Positions 61,013-64,000 of a DNA stretch of 64,000 bases are shown one piece after another; the stretch's first letter is position 1; each line of letters starts with the position of its first letter. Source of the stretch: Iamia sp. SCSIO 61187. Lineage in GTDB: Bacteria > Actinomycetota > Acidimicrobiia > Acidimicrobiales > Iamiaceae. Both the position numbers and the translations under genes were made by a program. The notes under the pieces were generated by a model, which made no database searches, was not told the DNA's origin, and worked only from the letters and a program-made list of their open reading frames with translations. The stretch covers positions 124,001 to 188,000 of the forward strand of contig NZ_CP050948.1 of the NCBI RefSeq assembly GCF_019443745.1, written 5' to 3'.

Positions 61013-63592
61013 GTGCGGGTGACCGCCACCACGTCCTCGGGCCCGCGCCCCGCCCCCGACGACGTCGATCTGGCCGTCCGGCTGGCCGAGGCCGAGGCCC
61101 GGTTCAGCCTCGGCTTCGACCACGCCCCGATCGGGATGGCGCTGGTGGACCTCGACGGCGGGTTCCTGCGGGTCAACCGGGCCATGGGCCGGATCGTCGG
61201 CCTCACCCCGTCGGAGCTCCTCGCCCGCACCTTCCAGGACATCACCGACCCCGCTGACCTGGACCTCGACCTCCACCAGCTGGGTCGCACCGTCGCCGGG
61301 GAGATCGACGGCTACACGATCGAGAAGAACTACGTCCGGGCCGACGGCTCCCTCGTCGCCTGCCAGCTCGACGTCGCCCTGGTGCGCAGCGACGACGGCA
61401 CCCCGCAGCACTTCATCTCCCAGGTGCAGGACATCAGCGAGCGGAAGGCCGCCGCCGCCTCGCTCGAGCAGGTGCGCTCGGCCCAGCGGGCGTGCCTCGA
61501 GGCCCTCGAGCAGGGCGTGGTCATGGCCGACGTGGACGGGACCATCCACCTGTCCAACGCCGCCGCCTGGCGGATCCTCGGCGGTGACCCGGCCACCTTC
61601 ACCCGCCGGGTGCGGACCGGGACCTGGAACGCCTACGACGAGCACGGCGACCTCATCCCCCTCGAGGACCGCCCCATCATCCACACCGCCCTGACCGGCG
61701 AGCGGGTCACCGACCGGCTGATGCACATCCGGCGCGACGACGGCCAGCACGTCGCCATCCGCATGGCCACCGAGCCGGTGCTCGACGACACCGGCGCGGT
61801 GGCGTCCATCGTGATCGCCTTCGCCGACATCTCCCACGAGCAGGCCCTGACCACGGCCCAGCGCCACGCCGACGAGGAGGTGCGGGCGAGCAAGGTCCTG
61901 CTCGAGGCGTTCCTGGAGCGCAGCGCCGACCTCATCTGCGTCCACGACGCCCGGGGGTACGTGCGCTACACGAGCCCCACCGCCGAGACCGTGCTGGGCC
62001 ACCCCCTGGTGGCCGGCGACCGGATGCACTGGGACCGCATCCACCCCGACGACGCCGAGGGCGGGCTGGCGGCCTACGCCGAGCTGCTGGAGGCGCCGGG
62101 CGCGACCGTCCGGGCCGAGGTCCGCTACCGCGGCGACGACTCGTGGCGGCACCTGGAGATCGTGGCCACCAACCGGCTCGACGACCCCGCGGTGGGCGGT
62201 GTCGTGGGCAACGTCCGCGACATCACCGAGCGGGCCGAGGCCGCGGCCCAGCTGTCGTGGCAGGCGTTCCACGACCAGCTGACGGGGCTCCCCAACCGGG
62301 GCCTCCTGATGGACCGGATCGGCCAGGCGCTCGAGCGCACGCGCCGCCAGGGCGAGCGGCTGGCCCTGCTCTTCATCGACCTCGACCGGTTCAAGCTGGT
62401 CAACGACGAGCGCGGCCACGAGGCCGGCGACAGCCTGCTCGTCGAGGTCGCCGGTCGGCTGCGCGACACCGTCCGGTCCTCGGACACCGTGGCCCGGCTC
62501 GGCGGCGACGAGTTCGTGGTCGTGGCCGAGGGCGGTGACGACCACGACATCGCCGCCCTCGCGACCCGGATCCTCACCGCCCTCGAGGTTCCGGTGGTGC
62601 TCCCCGACGACTCCGCCCTGGCCGTCTCGGCGTCGATCGGCCTGGCCTACGACGCCGGCCACCCGCCGGAACGCCTGCTGCGCGACGCCGACGCCGCCCT
62701 GTACCGGGCCAAGCAGCGGGGCCGGAACCGGATGGAGGTCTTCAACGAGGCCCTGCGCGTCGCCGCCCAGCGCCGGTCGACGGTCGAGACGACCCTCCGC
62801 CGGGCCCTCGACGACGGCGCCCTCGCCGTGCACCACCAGCCCATCGTCTCGCTCGACGACGGGTCGGTGGTCGGGACCGAGGCCCTCGTGCGCATCCCGT
62901 CGCGGGACGGGCACCTCGAGGCCCCGCAGGAGTACATCGCCGTCGCCGAGGACCGGGGCCTGATCGTCCCCCTGGGCGAGGCCGTGCTCGAGTCGGTCGG
63001 GCGCACCCTGGCGGCCTGGCGGACCGCCGCCGCCCCCTGCGACCCGGCCACGTTCGTCTCGGTCAACGTCTCGGCCCGCCAGCTCGGGTCGTCGTCGTTC
63101 GCCGCCGGCGTCGCCGCGACCCTGGACCGGCACGGTCTGCGGCCCCGGGACCTGGTCGTGGAGTTCACCGAGGACACCGTCATCGGGGCCGACCGATCGA
63201 CCGGCCGGACGATCGACGCCCTGCACGAGATGGGCGTGCGCCTCTGGCTGGACGACTTCGGCACCGGCTACAGCAGCCTCGCCTACCTCAAGCGGTTCCC
63301 GATGGACGCCCTCAAGCTCGACCGCTCCTTCGTGCGCGGGCTGGGCGAGGACCACAGCGACACCGAGATCGTGCGGGCCGTGCTCGCCCTGGGGCGGTCG
63401 CTGGGCCTGACCGTGGTCGCCGAGGGCGTGGAGACGCCCCGCCAGCTGACGCTCCTCCACGACCTCGGGTGCCACCGGGTCCAGGGCTTCCTCGTGGGCC
63501 GCCCCGCCCCCGCCGACGAGGTCGACCGCGAGGCGCGCCACCTCGACGTCCTCGGCACCGACCCCGCCCAGCCCCGCCTCCCCCTGCGCTGA
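61013..63592 (+). CDS. PAS-PAS-PAS-GGDEF-EAL cyclic di-GMP protein
   Basis: This is about 859 residues from GTG 61013 (GTG 61019 also possible). Three PAS domains lie at about 15-130, 150-270 and 295-410 (for example FDHAPIGMALVDLDGGFLRVN and ADLICVHDARGYVRYTSP). The GGDEF domain has FIDLDRFKLVNDERGHEAGD and RLGGDEFVVV (about 495). The EAL domain has VGTEALVRIPSRDG (about 623), LWLDDFGTGYSSLAYLKRFP, LKLDRSFV and VVAEGVET, all catalytic residues present. It could both make and degrade cyclic di-GMP. No membrane helix is seen. No promoter is clear. Confidence 0.93.
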   Translation: MRVTATTSSGPRPAPDDVDLAVRLAEAEARFSLGFDHAPIGMALVDLDGGFLRVNRAMGRIVGLTPSELLARTFQDITDPADLDLDLHQLGRTVAGEIDGYTIEKNYVRADGSLVACQLDVALVRSDDGTPQHFISQVQDISERKAAAASLEQVRSAQRACLEALEQGVVMADVDGTIHLSNAAAWRILGGDPATFTRRVRTGTWNAYDEHGDLIPLEDRPIIHTALTGERVTDRLMHIRRDDGQHVAIRMATEPVLDDTGAVASIVIAFADISHEQALTTAQRHADEEVRASKVLLEAFLERSADLICVHDARGYVRYTSPTAETVLGHPLVAGDRMHWDRIHPDDAEGGLAAYAELLEAPGATVRAEVRYRGDDSWRHLEIVATNRLDDPAVGGVVGNVRDITERAEAAAQLSWQAFHDQLTGLPNRGLLMDRIGQALERTRRQGERLALLFIDLDRFKLVNDERGHEAGDSLLVEVAGRLRDTVRSSDTVARLGGDEFVVVAEGGDDHDIAALATRILTALEVPVVLPDDSALAVSASIGLAYDAGHPPERLLRDADAALYRAKQRGRNRMEVFNEALRVAAQRRSTVETTLRRALDDGALAVHHQPIVSLDDGSVVGTEALVRIPSRDGHLEAPQEYIAVAEDRGLIVPLGEAVLESVGRTLAAWRTAAAPCDPATFVSVNVSARQLGSSSFAAGVAATLDRHGLRPRDLVVEFTEDTVIGADRSTGRTIDALHEMGVRLWLDDFGTGYSSLAYLKRFPMDALKLDRSFVRGLGEDHSDTEIVRAVLALGRSLGLTVVAEGVETPRQLTLLHDLGCHRVQGFLVGRPAPADEVDREARHLDVLGTDPAQPRLPLR

Positions 63593-63695
63593 CCGGTCCC
63601 GCCGCGCTCCCACCGCGTTCCGGCGACACTGACGGGAGGTCGTCTCCGGCCCGTGACGCTGGAACGCGCCGCCGCCCGCACCGTCCGCCCGGGCC

Positions 63696-64000
63696 TCACC
63701 CCGAGGCGGTCTCGCCCTGGCCCAGGAGCGCGGTCGAGGCGGTGGCGTCCGCGGTCCGGGGTCCCGAACGGCGGCCCAGGTCGGTGTCGGTGCCCAGGTA
63801 GGACGCGACGACGTCGGGGTCGGCCAGGACCTCGGCGGGCGTGCCCCGGGCGATGACCCGGCCCTGCTCGAGGGCGACCAGCTCGTCGCACAGCTCCTGG
63901 AGCAGGCCCATGTCGTGCTCGACCACCAGCAGCGAGCACCCGGTCTCGGCCTGGACCCGGCGGAGCATGGGGACGAGCGCCTCGATCTCGGCCTGGGCCA
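63696..64000 (-). CDS. ABC transporter ATP-binding protein, C-terminal part (LivG-like; 5' end outside)
   Basis: The frame is open from the right edge to the stop at 63696, about 100 residues. It contains the H-loop LLVVEHDMGLLQELCDELVALEQGRVIARGTPAEVLADPDVVASYLG, which is typical of branched-chain amino-acid transporter ATPases. An Arg/Gly/Ala-rich tail of about 30 residues is added. Walker A and B lie beyond the window. Confidence 0.88.
   Translation of the reverse strand, partial: AQAEIEALVPMLRRVQAETGCSLLVVEHDMGLLQELCDELVALEQGRVIARGTPAEVLADPDVVASYLGTDTDLGRRSGPRTADATASTALLGQGETASG

Noticed and set aside
60050-63613. 1187-codon open frame on the minus strand
   Set aside because: It is antisense to the PAS-GGDEF-EAL gene, has no domain-like sequence before its last ~134 codons, and reflects the GC-rich third positions of the sense gene.

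Overview
The window is chromosomal DNA of a very GC-rich actinobacterium. Evidence: strong G/C bias at third codon positions, a mycothiol-dependent maleylpyruvate-isomerase-family protein, a ClpS/DUF2017 pair, a caa3-type oxidase operon, and many genes that start 6-7 nt after a TAnnnT -10 box (leaderless mRNAs). The oxidase gene order, with a subunit-I-like paralogue between ctaB and ctaC, suggests class Acidimicrobiia (Iamia/Ilumatobacter-like). That placement is an inference, not read directly from a marker gene.

Layout. 1-5.5 kb is accessory: unrecognised genes, a strong consensus promoter flanked by inverted repeats, a GT-C-like membrane protein, and a point near 5210 where an acetate-permease-like symporter and an FG-GAP protein are both broken. 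5.7-8.8 kb holds a diguanylate cyclase, an HxlR regulator and a thioesterase that share an operator sequence. 8.8-10.6 kb is a sigma factor/alkyltransferase/2OG-oxygenase operon. 11.8-14.9 kb is a SoxR regulon (flavin reductase with a frameshift, soxR, ABC exporter) with two SoxR boxes in 19-bp promoter spacers. 15-21 kb carries assorted enzymes, a TetR regulator and tRNA-Glu. 21.2-32.2 kb is respiratory: clpS, ctaA, then ctaB, a degenerate subunit I, a subunit-III-like protein, ctaC, ctaD, ctaE, subunit IV and CtaG.

32.9-42.7 kb is the most unusual part. It encodes a membrane-anchored GrpE-like protein, an ECF sigma factor, a highly acidic protein, two dynamin-like GTPases (one with a Tyr/Gln/Gly/Pro-rich prion-like tail, one with a polyproline N-terminus), a protein made of 17 DxDxDG repeats, and an Hsp70 ATPase domain fused to C-terminal membrane helices. 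Many share Pro/Ala/Gly-rich disordered segments. I infer a membrane-remodelling or membrane-stress system, distantly reminiscent of mycobacterial IniA/IniC. It lies between an orphan ABC-2 permease and an orphan ABC ATPase.

42.7-64 kb contains serS, a compatible-solute ABC transporter whose binding protein is circularly permuted, a 33-bp tandem repeat running into pdxH, a CcdA/TlpA thiol pair, a TetR/P450 operon with its operator, csoR with its operator, a UbiB-like kinase, YceI, a membrane acyltransferase, small membrane proteins, a cupin, a PAS-GGDEF-EAL protein and the end of a LivG-like ATPase gene. Two dispersed intergenic repeat families occur. No IS element, prophage or CRISPR array was seen.
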